DNA of 64,000 nt from Altererythrobacter xiamenensis (GTDB lineage Bacteria; Pseudomonadota; Alphaproteobacteria; Sphingomonadales; Sphingomonadaceae): positions 310,001-374,000 of the forward strand of contig NZ_FXWG01000003.1 in assembly GCF_900177715.1 (NCBI RefSeq), given 5' to 3'. Below, one piece after another: positions 51,792 to 61,012 of the stretch (position 1 is the first letter of the stretch; every line of letters starts with the position of its first letter). The notes beneath the pieces were generated by a model. The model had not been told where the DNA came from, ran no database searches, and saw only the letters and a program-made list of their open reading frames with translations. A program made the position numbers and the translations under genes.

Positions 51792-53318
51792 ATGAGCGAG
51801 GATTCCAAAATTGTGCCCGAGGGCGACGAATCGGTCGCTCCGGGCGTATGGCGATATGCTCATGCCGACCGGGTCGGCGTGATCATCGACGCCGAAGACT
51901 ATTTTTGCCTGATGCAGCAGGCGATGCTCAAGGCGCGCCGGCGCATCATGCTGGTCGGCTGGGATTTCGATACGCGCATCCACCTTACTCATGGGCGCAG
52001 ATGGCATGAGCGCCCCATAGATGGCGACTACCCCTCCCGGTTGGGAAGTTTCATCTTGTGGCTGTCGCGTCATCGCAAGGGTTTGGAGATCAATGTCCTC
52101 AAATGGGGGCTATCGATATTTCAGCTGCTGACGCGCGGCTCGATGACGCTAGACATAATGCGGATGTGGCCAAGGCGGCGGATCACCTTCAAGTTCGATA
52201 CCAAACATCCGGTTGGCTGCTCGCATCATCAGAAACTGGCCGTGCTCGACCGCAAACTCGCGGTTTGTGGAGGGATCGACCTGACGGCCGGTCGTTGGGA
52301 TACACGGAGCCATCGCGAAAAGGATTCCCGTCGCCGGCGTCCGGGCGGTGAGATTCATAAACCCTGGCACGACATTACCATGATGATGGAGGGCGAGATC
52401 GCAATCACGCTGTCCGAGTTATGTCAGGCTCGCTGGCAGCGGGCCGGTGCGCCAGCGCTCGAGGAATTCAAGCCCCCTGAGGAGAGTCCCTGGCCCGAAG
52501 ATCTCCAGACGGATTTCGAAGATGTCGAAATCGGGATTGCCCGAACGCGCGCCGAATATGAGGGCGTTCCGGCGGTGACCGAAATCGAGGACCTGATCAT
52601 TGGCCAGATCAAGGCGGCGCGCAAGTTCATCTATATCGAGAACCAGTATTTCACTTCGCGCAAGATTGGCGAGGCGATTTGCCAGCGCCTGACCGAGGAG
52701 GATCCGCCCGAGATTATCGTGGTTCATCCTGAAACGGCCGAAGGCTGGCTGGAACAGCAGGCGATGGACCATGCTCGCGCGGCATTGACGGAAATGCTCG
52801 GTGAAGTGGACAAGAAGAATCGGTTCCACCTCATGATTGCCAATTCTGGGGATGAGAACATTTATATCCATGCCAAGCTGATGATCGTGGATGACTGCAT
52901 TCTCCGCATTGGTTCGGCCAACCTCAACAACCGCTCGATGGGGCTCGACAGCGAATGCGACATATTCATCGATTGCACACGCGAAGCCAATCAGAACCGT
53001 GGGTTCGAGGAGAAGATCAAGGCTATCCGGTATTCTCTCATCGCCGAGCATTGCGGCACGGATGAGCAGGTCATGCGCGAATTGCTCGACGGAGCCGACA
53101 GCATGATCGAAGCGATCGAGCGTGTGGGGCCGGAGGGCGAGAAGAGGCTCTGTCATTTCGAGCTTCCAGACCTCGGAGAAGCAGAGGAGAAGCTCGCGGA
53201 ATCCGAACTTCTCGATCCCGAAGACCCGGACGATATGTTCGAGCCATTTGCCAAGGGCGGACTTTTCCGCAAGGGAAGCTTGCTGGATCGGGTTCGCAAG
53301 AAGGTAAAAGGAAATTAG
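51792..53318 (+). CDS. Phospholipase D-superfamily protein
   Basis: 508 residues with both HKD motifs: HHQKLAVLD (about residues 142-150) and HAKLMIVDD (about 360-368). These form the shared active site that transfers phosphatidyl groups. It lacks the N-terminal membrane helices of cardiolipin synthase, so a soluble or peripheral phospholipase D or nuclease-type activity is more likely; some eukaryote-like PLDs have the same layout. The stretch around residues 180-200 is unusually basic. Downstream folE starts five bases later. Confidence 0.85.
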   Translation: MSEDSKIVPEGDESVAPGVWRYAHADRVGVIIDAEDYFCLMQQAMLKARRRIMLVGWDFDTRIHLTHGRRWHERPIDGDYPSRLGSFILWLSRHRKGLEINVLKWGLSIFQLLTRGSMTLDIMRMWPRRRITFKFDTKHPVGCSHHQKLAVLDRKLAVCGGIDLTAGRWDTRSHREKDSRRRRPGGEIHKPWHDITMMMEGEIAITLSELCQARWQRAGAPALEEFKPPEESPWPEDLQTDFEDVEIGIARTRAEYEGVPAVTEIEDLIIGQIKAARKFIYIENQYFTSRKIGEAICQRLTEEDPPEIIVVHPETAEGWLEQQAMDHARAALTEMLGEVDKKNRFHLMIANSGDENIYIHAKLMIVDDCILRIGSANLNNRSMGLDSECDIFIDCTREANQNRGFEEKIKAIRYSLIAEHCGTDEQVMRELLDGADSMIEAIERVGPEGEKRLCHFELPDLGEAEEKLAESELLDPEDPDDMFEPFAKGGLFRKGSLLDRVRKKVKGN

Positions 53319-53323
53319 CCGAA

Positions 53324-53938
53324 ATGAGTTGCGATGATGGCTACGTTGATGATCCCGGCGCTCCACAGAAGCCCGAGGTTCCTGAGCACGTGCAGGACGC
53401 CATCCGCACGCTGATCGAGTGGTCGGGCGATGACCCGACGCGCGAAGGACTGATCGATACGCCGAAGCGCGTGGGACGCGCCTGGCTCGAGTATTGCCAG
53501 GGCTATCAGGAAGACCCTGCGATCCATCTCAGCCGCGTGTTCGAGGAAGTCGGAGGCTATGACGAGATCGTCCTGCTCAAGGACATTCCGTTCCAGAGCC
53601 ACTGCGAACACCACATGGCTCCGATTACCGGCAAGGCGGCGATCGCCTATCTGCCCAAGAACAAGGTTGTCGGCATTTCGAAGCTTGCGCGCGTGTTGCA
53701 CGGCTTTGCCCGCAGACTGCAAATCCAGGAACGGCTCACCGCCGAGGTTGCTTCGTGCATCTGGGATAATCTCGAACCGCATGGTGTCGCGGTCGTGATC
53801 GAGGCACAGCATGGCTGCATGACCGGCCGCGGCGTCCGCACGCCAGGCGTCAATATGGTCACGAGCCGGCTTTGTGGTTGCTTCCTCGATGACCAGCGCA
53901 GCCGCAAGGAAGTGCTGAGCCTGATGGGCTATGGCTGA
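53324..53938 (+). CDS. folE: GTP cyclohydrolase I
   Basis: 204 residues. Converts GTP to 7,8-dihydroneopterin triphosphate, first step of folate synthesis. Zinc/catalytic residues are visible in IPFQSHCEHHMAPI (about residues 87-100; H-C-E-H-H) and in the QAHGCMTGRG segment. N-terminal ATPTREGL-like core is present as DDPTREGL. Five-base spacing to the phospholipase D gene suggests one transcript, though the two have no known functional link. Confidence 0.95.
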   Translation: MSCDDGYVDDPGAPQKPEVPEHVQDAIRTLIEWSGDDPTREGLIDTPKRVGRAWLEYCQGYQEDPAIHLSRVFEEVGGYDEIVLLKDIPFQSHCEHHMAPITGKAAIAYLPKNKVVGISKLARVLHGFARRLQIQERLTAEVASCIWDNLEPHGVAVVIEAQHGCMTGRGVRTPGVNMVTSRLCGCFLDDQRSRKEVLSLMGYG

Positions 53939-53960
53939 GGCGGGCCAGTAAGCAGAGACT

Positions 53961-54386
53961 ATGGCGCGCGCATTCGAGTTGAAGATGACGACAGACGATC
54001 TGTCCGAATTCTTCGTGCAGGCCTTTCCCGGAGATCCTCAGCGCAATTTCACATTCGACCGGTTCGAAACTGGCTTTCTCCGCATCAAACTGGTGCCCGA
54101 TGATACGATGTTGCGACCGGGGGAGCTTGTTTCCGGTCCCACGCAAATGGCTTTGGCGGATCGTGCGGCCTATGCGGTCATCCTGGCACACATCGGTCCC
54201 GTTGCGATGGCGGTGACCAGCAATCTCAACATGAGTTTCCTGCGCGGCGTGCAGAAGCAAGAGCTGTTCGCTGATGCGACCTTACTCAAGCTGGGGCGCA
54301 AGCTTGCCAGTGTCGACGTCCGGTTGTGGCAGGGTGAAGAGAGCCATATCGTCGCTCAGTCGACGGTCACTTACGCCATTCCCTGA
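53961..54386 (+). CDS. Hotdog-fold acyl-CoA thioesterase, PaaI-like
   Basis: 141 residues. The central GPTQMALADRAAYAVILAH (about residues 58-76) corresponds to the hotdog helix with the acidic catalytic residue (Asp 65 or close), followed by beta strands (AVTSNLNMSFLRG) that finish the fold. PaaI-family enzymes hydrolyse a range of acyl-CoAs; the substrate is not predictable. It follows folE after 22 bases and is convergent with the peroxiredoxin gene. Confidence 0.8.
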   Translation: MARAFELKMTTDDLSEFFVQAFPGDPQRNFTFDRFETGFLRIKLVPDDTMLRPGELVSGPTQMALADRAAYAVILAHIGPVAMAVTSNLNMSFLRGVQKQELFADATLLKLGRKLASVDVRLWQGEESHIVAQSTVTYAIP

Positions 54387-54404
54387 AACGCTTGGGCAAA
54401 GCAG

Positions 54405-54436
54405 AAGGCCCGCCGGCGATGAAGCTGACGGGCCTT
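54405..54436. terminator. Terminator between convergent thioesterase and peroxiredoxin genes
   Basis: AAGGCCCG (54405-54412) pairs with CGGGCCTT (54429-54436). On the minus strand the stem is followed by a T-rich stretch (TTCTGCTTTG), so it best serves the peroxiredoxin gene; on the plus strand A-rich sequence follows. Confidence 0.55.
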
Positions 54437-54461
54437 ATGAAAGCAAAAAGAACAATCGAGC

Positions 54462-54941
54462 CTAGAGCTGACCGAGCATGTGCTCCGCGCTCGAAACCGA
54501 GAAATCGCCCGGTGCCTCGACATTGAGTTCCTTCACCACGCCGTCTTCGACAATCGCCGACCAGCGCTGTCCGCGCTTGCCCAGGCCGAAGCCCGAACCG
54601 TCCATGGTGAGGCCGATAGCTTCGGCGAAATCACCATTGCCGTCTGCCAGCATAGTGATGTCCTCGCTGCCCGCAGCCTGGTTCCAGGCCCCCATGACGA
54701 AGGCGTCATTGACCGCGGTGGCGGCGATTTCATCGACACCCTTGGCCTTGAGCTCGCTCGCCTTCTCGACGTAGCCGGGCAGGTGGCGCGCCGAGCAGGT
54801 CGGGGTGAAAGCGCCCGGCACGGAGAACAACGCGACTTTCTTGCCGGCGAAATATTCGGAAGAGGAAACTTGTTGTGGCCCTTCGGCGGTTGCCTTGACC
54901 AGGGTTACTTCGGGCAGCTTGTCGCCAACAGAAATCGTCAT
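54462..54941 (-). CDS. Peroxiredoxin (Prx5/redoxin family)
   Basis: 159 residues. Peroxidatic cysteine in the PGAFTPTCSARHLPGY segment (about residue 47), the PxxxTxxC motif of the Prx5 group; a likely resolving cysteine is not obvious. It reduces hydrogen peroxide and organic peroxides using glutathione or glutaredoxin. The start at ATG 54941 with GGAAGGAC upstream gives the standard MTISVGDKLP; the frame itself runs to 55010. Confidence 0.93.
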   Translation of the reverse strand: MTISVGDKLPEVTLVKATAEGPQQVSSSEYFAGKKVALFSVPGAFTPTCSARHLPGYVEKASELKAKGVDEIAATAVNDAFVMGAWNQAAGSEDITMLADGNGDFAEAIGLTMDGSGFGLGKRGQRWSAIVEDGVVKELNVEAPGDFSVSSAEHMLGQL

Positions 54942-55117
54942 GTCCAATGTCCTTCCTTTATGTCTCGTCCGTGTTGATGATCGACATAGTCTCTGACGCG
55001 TTACAGGCAAGCGGGTAGACCGAGTTAATTTGGCTTCACCAATGCGGTTTAATCCGCGCTAGGTCCGACTGTTCACAGTTTCCGGCGGGCAGGGGTGCCT
55101 GATCGGGAGACTGGAAC

Positions 55118-55603
55118 ATGAGGACTATTGCACGGGCCGCTTTCGTCGCGGCTACATTGGGCATCGCGGCGTTGACGCCCGGGGTCGCTAGCGCCGATGG
55201 CGACATCGCCAGTGCGGAGAAGCTGCGCAAGCTCGACATCATGCTGATGGTGAGTTCGCTGCGTTGCAGGTTCGGCGAAGACAATTTCCAGCCGGAATAT
55301 CGCGAGTTCTCGGCAAAGCATTTGCACAAGCTCAATGCGGCAAGCCGCGAAATGCACGCCGATCTAAGTCGGCGGCACGGCACCAAAGGGGCAAAACGGC
55401 AGCTCGACAAGATCAGTGTCGGCATGGCCAATCGCTATGGCCTAGGTCACCCGTGGCTGGGTTGCGGTGAGCTCAAGCAGGTGACCAGGGACCTGGTCCA
55501 AAAGCATCAATCGCACGAGCTTGTCGCAGCAGCCGATGAATTGCTGGCAGACAGCCCGCGGGCAAACTCGGTCATGTTGGCGCGCTACGTCGCAAAGAAG
55601 TAA
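55118..55603 (+). CDS. Secreted protein of unknown function
   Basis: 161 residues with a Sec signal peptide cut near residue 26 (GVASA-DG). The mature part is helical and holds two cysteines (SLRCRFGED and LGCGELKQV), which could form a disulfide, plus a basic SRRHGTKGAKRQ stretch. No family is recognised. Its own promoter must lie in the 176-base gap shared with the divergent peroxiredoxin. Confidence 0.6.
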   Translation: MRTIARAAFVAATLGIAALTPGVASADGDIASAEKLRKLDIMLMVSSLRCRFGEDNFQPEYREFSAKHLHKLNAASREMHADLSRRHGTKGAKRQLDKISVGMANRYGLGHPWLGCGELKQVTRDLVQKHQSHELVAAADELLADSPRANSVMLARYVAKK

Positions 55604-55642
55604 CCCAAAGGTGAAGTTGCCAAGGCCCTGAGAGCGGGCTAG

Positions 55643-55669
55643 GGGCGGCGCTTAAGCAGAGTGCCGCCC
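55643..55669 (+). other. GC-rich hairpin in the ahcY upstream region
   Basis: GGGCGGC (55643-55649) is the exact reverse complement of GCCGCCC (55663-55669) around a 13-base loop. No T-run follows, so it may be a weak terminator of the preceding gene or a leader structure of ahcY. It does not match the SAH-riboswitch core as I remember it. Confidence 0.35.
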
Positions 55670-55727
55670 TCTTCGTATGCGGCGCCCTCATGATTTCCCC
55701 CCAATGCAAAAGACGAGGGACACCCAC

Positions 55728-57137
55728 GTGACCGCCAATCAGAACTATGTGATCAAGGATATTGCGCTGGCCCAGTATGGCCGCGACGAAATCGCCATTG
55801 CCGAAACCGAAATGCCCGGGCTGATGGCCCTGCGCGAGGAATATGGCGAAGCGCAGCCCTTGAAGGGCGCGCGCATCACCGGCTCGCTCCACATGACGAT
55901 CCAGACCGCCGTTCTGATCGAGACGCTCGTGGCACTCGGTGCCGAAGTGCGCTGGGCAACCTGCAACATCTTCTCGACCCAAGACCACGCAGCTGCCGCG
56001 ATCGCCGATCAGGGTATCCCCGTCTTTGCCATCAAGGGCGAGAGCCTGGCGGACTATTGGGATTATGTCGGTCGTATCTTCGACTGGTCGACGGACAGCG
56101 ATGCTGATCTCACCGCCAACATGATCCTCGACGATGGCGGGGACGCCACCATGTTCGCTCTCTGGGGGGCGCGGATCGAGGCGGGCGAAACCATGCCCGA
56201 TCCGGCCAATGCCGAGGAAATCGAGTTCCAGCGCGCTCTCAAGGCCTTCGTGAAGGCGAAGCCCGGCTACCTCACCAGGTCGGTCGAGAACATCAAGGGC
56301 GTGTCGGAAGAGACGACCACGGGCGTCATGCGCCTCTACCAGATTGCCAAGCAGGGCAAGCTGCCTTTCCCGGCGATCAACGTGAACGACTCTGTGACCA
56401 AGTCGAAGTTCGACAACCTCTACGGCTGCAAGGAATCGCTCGTCGATGCGATCCGCCGCGCGACCGACGTGATGCTGGCGGGCAAGGTCGCCTGCGTTGC
56501 CGGTTATGGTGACGTCGGCAAGGGTTCGGCAGCATCGCTGCGCGACGGCGGTGCCCGTGTCATGGTGACCGAGATCGACCCGATCTGCGCGCTCCAGGCG
56601 GCCATGGATGGCTTTGAAGTGGTCACTATGGACGAGGCCGTGAAGCGCGCCGACATCTTCGTGACCGCGACCGGCAATGAAGACGTCATCACTGGCGAGC
56701 ACATGAAGAACATGAAGAATATGGCAATCGTCTCGAACATCGGCCACTTCGACAGCGAGATCCAGATTTCCGCGCTCGACAATTACGAGTGGAAGGAAAT
56801 CAAGGAAGGCACCGACATGGTCACTTTCCCCGATGGCAAGTCGATCTTGGTGCTGGCAAAGGGTCGTCTTGTGAACCTGGGTTGCGCCACAGGCCACCCG
56901 AGCTTCGTCATGAGCTCCAGCTTCACCAACCAGACGCTGGCGCAGATCGAGCTCTTCACCAAGTCGGATGAGTATGAGAACGACGTTTACGTCCTTCCCA
57001 AGCACCTCGACGAAAAGGTCGCTGCGCTGCACTTGGAAAAGCTGGGCGTTACGCTGACCCAGCTAAGCCAGAAGCAGGCCGATTACATCGGCGTGCCGAA
57101 GGAAGGACCGTTCAAGCCGGACCATTACCGCTACTGA
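55728..57137 (+). CDS. ahcY: Adenosylhomocysteinase
   Basis: 469 residues from GTG 55728, which has GAGGGA a few bases upstream; earlier in-frame codons (ATG 55677, ATG 55704) lack such a site and would add an unconserved head. It hydrolyses S-adenosylhomocysteine to adenosine and homocysteine, keeping methylation running. NAD motif [10 protein letters not shown], the substrate segments ([21 protein letters not shown]) and the C-terminal KPDHYRY are intact. divL begins 112 bases downstream, after a clear terminator. Confidence 0.95.
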   Translation: MTANQNYVIKDIALAQYGRDEIAIAETEMPGLMALREEYGEAQPLKGARITGSLHMTIQTAVLIETLVALGAEVRWATCNIFSTQDHAAAAIADQGIPVFAIKGESLADYWDYVGRIFDWSTDSDADLTANMILDDGGDATMFALWGARIEAGETMPDPANAEEIEFQRALKAFVKAKPGYLTRSVENIKGVSEETTTGVMRLYQIAKQGKLPFPAINVNDSVTKSKFDNLYGCKESLVDAIRRATDVMLAGKVACVAGYGDVGKGSAASLRDGGARVMVTEIDPICALQAAMDGFEVVTMDEAVKRADIFVTATGNEDVITGEHMKNMKNMAIVSNIGHFDSEIQISALDNYEWKEIKEGTDMVTFPDGKSILVLAKGRLVNLGCATGHPSFVMSSSFTNQTLAQIELFTKSDEYENDVYVLPKHLDEKVAALHLEKLGVTLTQLSQKQADYIGVPKEGPFKPDHYRY

Positions 57138-57173
57138 TCGGCCGCCGAAGCACGGCTCGACCGAAACTAGGGG

Positions 57174-57200
57174 AAAGCCCTCGCAATTGCGGGGGCTTTT
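57174..57200 (+). terminator. Rho-independent terminator after ahcY
   Basis: AAAGCCCTCGC pairs with GCGGGGGCTTT (one G-U) around an AATT loop, followed by TTTTCGCGTTT. Confidence 0.75.
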
Positions 57201-57249
57201 CGCGTTTGGGGCCATTGCATCGCGGCGGCGCGGCGCATAGCTGGATGCC

Positions 57250-59589
57250 ATGGAACTTTCGCCCACCGCCATTGCGCTGATCGGCCTTATCCTGGCGGCA
57301 TGGACGCTTGGTGCGGCTGCGATCATTCTGCGCTCTTCGCGAAAATTGCGCCGGCTGGATGCTCTGCGAACCAGCGTACGGCGGATGAGCAAACTGCTGG
57401 ACGAAGCACCCGCCGTTCCGCTGCTCGTTCGCGCGGACGGCAGGGTTGAAGCGCCCGAGAAACTGGCGGGCTGGCTCGGCCTGGACAAGAAGCCCCAGTA
57501 TTTGAGCGAGCTTGCCGGGGGGCAAGGCAAGGGCCTGTCACCCGAACAGCTCGAACAGCTTTCCGATGCGATCAAGGCGACGCAGAAATCGGCGGCCCCC
57601 TTTCGTATGGCGATCACGCCGCCTGGTTCAAAACGAAGTCTCGCCCTGCGGGGTTCGCTCGCCGATCCGGCGGTTTCCCCCGGCGGTTCGGCACAAGTCT
57701 GGATCTTCGATTTCTCGGAGAGCGAGGCGGAACTGTCCGAACTGCGTGAAGAAGCGACGCGCGCGAAAGGCGACTTTGCAGCGCTTGTCGGCCTCATCGA
57801 AGCGGCACCCATGCCGATGTGGTTCCGCGGTCCCGATGCGCGCCTGCGCCTCGTCAACCGGGCATATGTCGAGGCAGTCGACGCGGAGGATGCCGAACAG
57901 GTCGTCTCCAAACAGATCGAGTTGATCGAGGAAATCGACGGTTTGGGGCCGGCGCAGATTGCGCAACAGGCGGCGCAGCAGGGTCTGGCGGCAGAACGGA
58001 TCGTTCCCGCTACTACTCATGGCCAGCGCCGCTCTTACAGGGTCAGCGACCTGCCGCTGGGTAGCGAGGGCGTGGCAGGCTACGCCATCGACATCGAGGA
58101 AATGGAGCAGCAGGCGCGCGAGTTCCGCGCCTTCCGCGAGGCGCAGCGCGCCATGCTCGACCAGCTTTCCTTGGGCGTCGCGCAATTCGATGCGAGCCAG
58201 AAGCTCGTCTTTGCGAACAAGCCGTTCCTGCGCCAGTTCGACCTTTCTTTCGGCGCGATCACCGATGCGCTGCCGTTCGACCGCTTCCTCAGCGATGCGC
58301 GTGAAAAGCGCCGCACTCCCGAGGTCCGCGATTTTCCTGCATGGCGGGCAGAGCACCTCGCCTGGTTCGGAACACGCGACACGCAGGAGGAAGCCTGGCC
58401 GCTCCCAGGCGGAGTCCACCTGCGCATCGTTGCGCAGCCCATGCCCGACGGTGGTCTTGTCCTGATTGCAGAGGACCGGACCGAACAACTCGCGCTGTCG
58501 GCCACGCGGGACACGCTGCTCCGCACGCGAACCGCGACGCTCGACAGCCTGTTCGAGGCGCTCGCCGTCTTCGCGCCCGATGGCTCGCTGCAACTATGGA
58601 ACCGGAGCTTTGCCGGCACCTGGGGCCTTGATGAGGACGAGCTCGATTCACATCCCAGTGCCGATCAACTGCTGAAGCTCATCGCGCCCAATCTCGCGCG
58701 TCCGGCGAGGGCCAAGGTGATCGGAGAGATCATTCGCGCTGCGACGCTCGATCGGCAGGAGAAGGGCGGGCGGATCGAGCTGGCCGATGGGCGCACGCTG
58801 GAGTTCGCCGGGGTCCCGCTACCCGACGGCAACGGCCTGCTGACCGTGCTCGACATCACCGATTCGCAGAAGGCCGAGAATGCGCTGCGCGAACGTAATA
58901 TCGCGCTGGAAGAAGCAGATGCGGTCAAGGCGCGCTTCCTCGCCAACATGTCCTACGAGTTCCGCACGCCGCTGACTTCGATCGGCGGCTTTGCCGAGCT
59001 GATACAGAGCGGCGCAGCGGGCGAAGTGTCCGATCAGCTCAAGGAGTATACCGATGCGATCCTCGAATCGGTCGGGCGGCTGACCGAGCAGGTCGAGAAC
59101 GTGCTCGACCTATCGCAAAGCGAGGCGGGTCTTTTGCCGCTCAACCTGGAGCGCGTGGAGCTGTTGCCCTTCGTTACCGAAGTCGTGCGGAGCCGGGAAA
59201 AGGCCATTCTCGATGGCGGGCTGTCGCTCGATCTCCGTGGCAATGCGGGCGGCTCGATCGAAGCCGACAAGCGCCAGCTCGGGCGCGCGATCGGCAATCT
59301 GCTCGACAATGCTATCGGCGCGACGGGCGAGGGCGGCAAGATCCTCGTCGACATCGCGAGGGGCAAGAGCGGTGCGCGGATCGTGATTTCCGACAATGGC
59401 TCGGGCATGGAGAACGAAGAGCTATCGCGGGCGCTCGACGGGATGCGGGCCAAGGAAGATGGTTCGCTCGAGCGGCGACAGGGCCTTGGTATTCCGCTGG
59501 CTCGGCAGTTGGTCGAAGCACATGGCGGCACGCTGACGCTGCAAAGCGAGAAAGGCGCAGGCACCACTGCGATGATCCGCCTGCCGTGA
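57250..59589 (+). CDS. divL: DivL-like PAS histidine-kinase homologue with Tyr in place of the H-box His
   Basis: 779 residues. One N-terminal membrane helix (about 5-26), three PAS-like regions (about 190-290, 315-430, 435-545), then a DHp helix whose H-box reads FLANMSYEFRTPL: the phospho-acceptor is Y569, not His. The ATPase domain is complete (NLLDNAIGA N-box, SDNGSGM, GLGIPLARQLVEAHGG). Length, single helix, PAS array and the tyrosine match Caulobacter DivL (769 residues, Tyr550), which senses DivK~P and inhibits CckA, lowering CtrA~P. Its TGA overlaps the tsaE GTG (GTGA). Confidence 0.88.
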   Translation: MELSPTAIALIGLILAAWTLGAAAIILRSSRKLRRLDALRTSVRRMSKLLDEAPAVPLLVRADGRVEAPEKLAGWLGLDKKPQYLSELAGGQGKGLSPEQLEQLSDAIKATQKSAAPFRMAITPPGSKRSLALRGSLADPAVSPGGSAQVWIFDFSESEAELSELREEATRAKGDFAALVGLIEAAPMPMWFRGPDARLRLVNRAYVEAVDAEDAEQVVSKQIELIEEIDGLGPAQIAQQAAQQGLAAERIVPATTHGQRRSYRVSDLPLGSEGVAGYAIDIEEMEQQAREFRAFREAQRAMLDQLSLGVAQFDASQKLVFANKPFLRQFDLSFGAITDALPFDRFLSDAREKRRTPEVRDFPAWRAEHLAWFGTRDTQEEAWPLPGGVHLRIVAQPMPDGGLVLIAEDRTEQLALSATRDTLLRTRTATLDSLFEALAVFAPDGSLQLWNRSFAGTWGLDEDELDSHPSADQLLKLIAPNLARPARAKVIGEIIRAATLDRQEKGGRIELADGRTLEFAGVPLPDGNGLLTVLDITDSQKAENALRERNIALEEADAVKARFLANMSYEFRTPLTSIGGFAELIQSGAAGEVSDQLKEYTDAILESVGRLTEQVENVLDLSQSEAGLLPLNLERVELLPFVTEVVRSREKAILDGGLSLDLRGNAGGSIEADKRQLGRAIGNLLDNAIGATGEGGKILVDIARGKSGARIVISDNGSGMENEELSRALDGMRAKEDGSLERRQGLGIPLARQLVEAHGGTLTLQSEKGAGTTAMIRLP

Positions 59590-60029
59590 CAATCGCACTT
59601 CCCGATCTGGCCGCCATAGAAGCGCTCGGCGCACGGATTGCCGCGCGGGTCCAGCCCGGCGATGTGGTGGCACTGAGCGGCGATCTGGGTGTGGGCAAAT
59701 CGACGCTTGCCCGCGCGATCCTGCACGCGCTGGGCCATCGGGGCGAGGTGCCGTCGCCGACCTTCACGATCATCGAGACTTATGACGGTCCGGAGATGCG
59801 AATCCCGGCGGTGCACGCAGACTTCTACCGGCTGGAAGATCCTTCGGAAGCCGAGGAGATCGGTCTCGACGACTATCGCGAAGGGGCAGTGTTGATCGCC
59901 GAATGGCCCGATCATGCGGGCGGCTTCGCGGATGAAGCGCAATGCCTGTCGATTGGCCTGGAATTTGCGGAAGAAGGGCGAAGCGCGATTGCCCATGGTG
60001 GAGCCGATTGGCTAGAGCGTATGCCATGA
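59586..60029 (+). CDS. tsaE: tRNA threonylcarbamoyladenosine ATPase TsaE
   Basis: 147 residues, GTG start overlapping the divL stop by four bases. Walker A is GDLGVGKST (about residues 32-40), followed by the SPTFTII and HADFYRLED segments that are the TsaE signature, including the Asp/Glu of Walker B type. It supplies ATPase activity to TsaBD for t6A at tRNA position 37. Its stop overlaps the amgK start (ATGA). Confidence 0.93.
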   Translation: MTIALPDLAAIEALGARIAARVQPGDVVALSGDLGVGKSTLARAILHALGHRGEVPSPTFTIIETYDGPEMRIPAVHADFYRLEDPSEAEEIGLDDYREGAVLIAEWPDHAGGFADEAQCLSIGLEFAEEGRSAIAHGGADWLERMP

Positions 60030-61012
60030 GCGAACTGCCTGACGGATTGCGCGATTTTCTCGAAAGCGCGGGCTGGGAGAATGCGGCGATCGACCCCATT
60101 CCCGGAGATGCCTCCTTCCGCCGCTATTTTCGGCTCAACCGCGACGGCGAGCCGGCGATGCTGATGCATGCGCCTCCCCCGCATGAAGACCCGCAGCCCT
60201 TCCTGACCGTCGGAAATTGGCTGACCGAATTCGGCCTTCGTGCCCCCCGCATCTACGCCGCCGAGCCGCGCGAGGGCTGGGTGCTGCTGGAGGATTTCGG
60301 CAATGACCGGATGCGCGACTGGCTCGACGACAATCCCGATGCCGAACACGCCGCCTATGCGGGGGCGATCGACGCTCTGGTCGAACTCCATGCCAAGCCG
60401 CCGGGTCCTTTCGCACCCTATGACATGGCGACTTACCAGCGCGAAACCGACCTGCTCACCGAATGGTATGCGCCCGCGGCGGGGCTGGAGGTCGATGCAG
60501 CGGCTTATCGTGCTGCGTGGGACGAGGCGCTTTCGCCCATGATGGAACGCCAGCAGCCCGGCGTGACCGTGCTGCGCGATTATCATGCGGAAAACATCAT
60601 GCTGCTTGGCGATCCGCGACAGGGTGCGGAACAGGGCCTGATCGATTTTCAGGACGCGCTCGTCGGCCACCCCGCCTACGATCTTGTCAGCCTGTTGCAG
60701 GACGCGCGGCGCGACGTTTCGGAGGAACTGGAGCGCGCCATGCTCGACCGCTATCTCGGCGCGGTCGATGCGGGCGCTGATTTCGAGGCGGATTACGCGC
60801 GGCTCGGCGCGCAGCGCAATGCCAAGATCGTCGGCATCTTCACGCGGCTCTTCAAGCGCGACGGGAAGCCGCGCTATCTCGACATGATCCCGCGCGTCTG
60901 GAACGCGATGGAGCGCGATCTGGCGCATCCCGCGCTGGCTCCGGTGGCGCGCTGGTTCGATGCAAATATTCCGACCGAACTGCGCACATCGGGTGGAGGC
61001 ACAATCTCTTGA
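60026..61012 (+). CDS. amgK: N-acetylmuramate/N-acetylglucosamine kinase AmgK
   Basis: 328 residues of the aminoglycoside-phosphotransferase fold. Key pieces are GDASFRRYFR (ATP loop), LLEDFGNDRM, the catalytic LRDYHAENIM (H-x-x-N pattern) and LIDFQDALVGHPAYDL (metal-binding Asp). With the next gene it phosphorylates N-acetylmuramate at C1 in the cell-wall recycling bypass that confers intrinsic fosfomycin tolerance. Four-base overlaps join it to tsaE and murU. Confidence 0.85.
   Translation: MSELPDGLRDFLESAGWENAAIDPIPGDASFRRYFRLNRDGEPAMLMHAPPPHEDPQPFLTVGNWLTEFGLRAPRIYAAEPREGWVLLEDFGNDRMRDWLDDNPDAEHAAYAGAIDALVELHAKPPGPFAPYDMATYQRETDLLTEWYAPAAGLEVDAAAYRAAWDEALSPMMERQQPGVTVLRDYHAENIMLLGDPRQGAEQGLIDFQDALVGHPAYDLVSLLQDARRDVSEELERAMLDRYLGAVDAGADFEADYARLGAQRNAKIVGIFTRLFKRDGKPRYLDMIPRVWNAMERDLAHPALAPVARWFDANIPTELRTSGGGTIS

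Noticed and set aside
55604-55727. SAH riboswitch upstream of ahcY
   Set aside because: One GC-rich hairpin is present but the conserved core as I know it is not visible; left as an unassigned hairpin.
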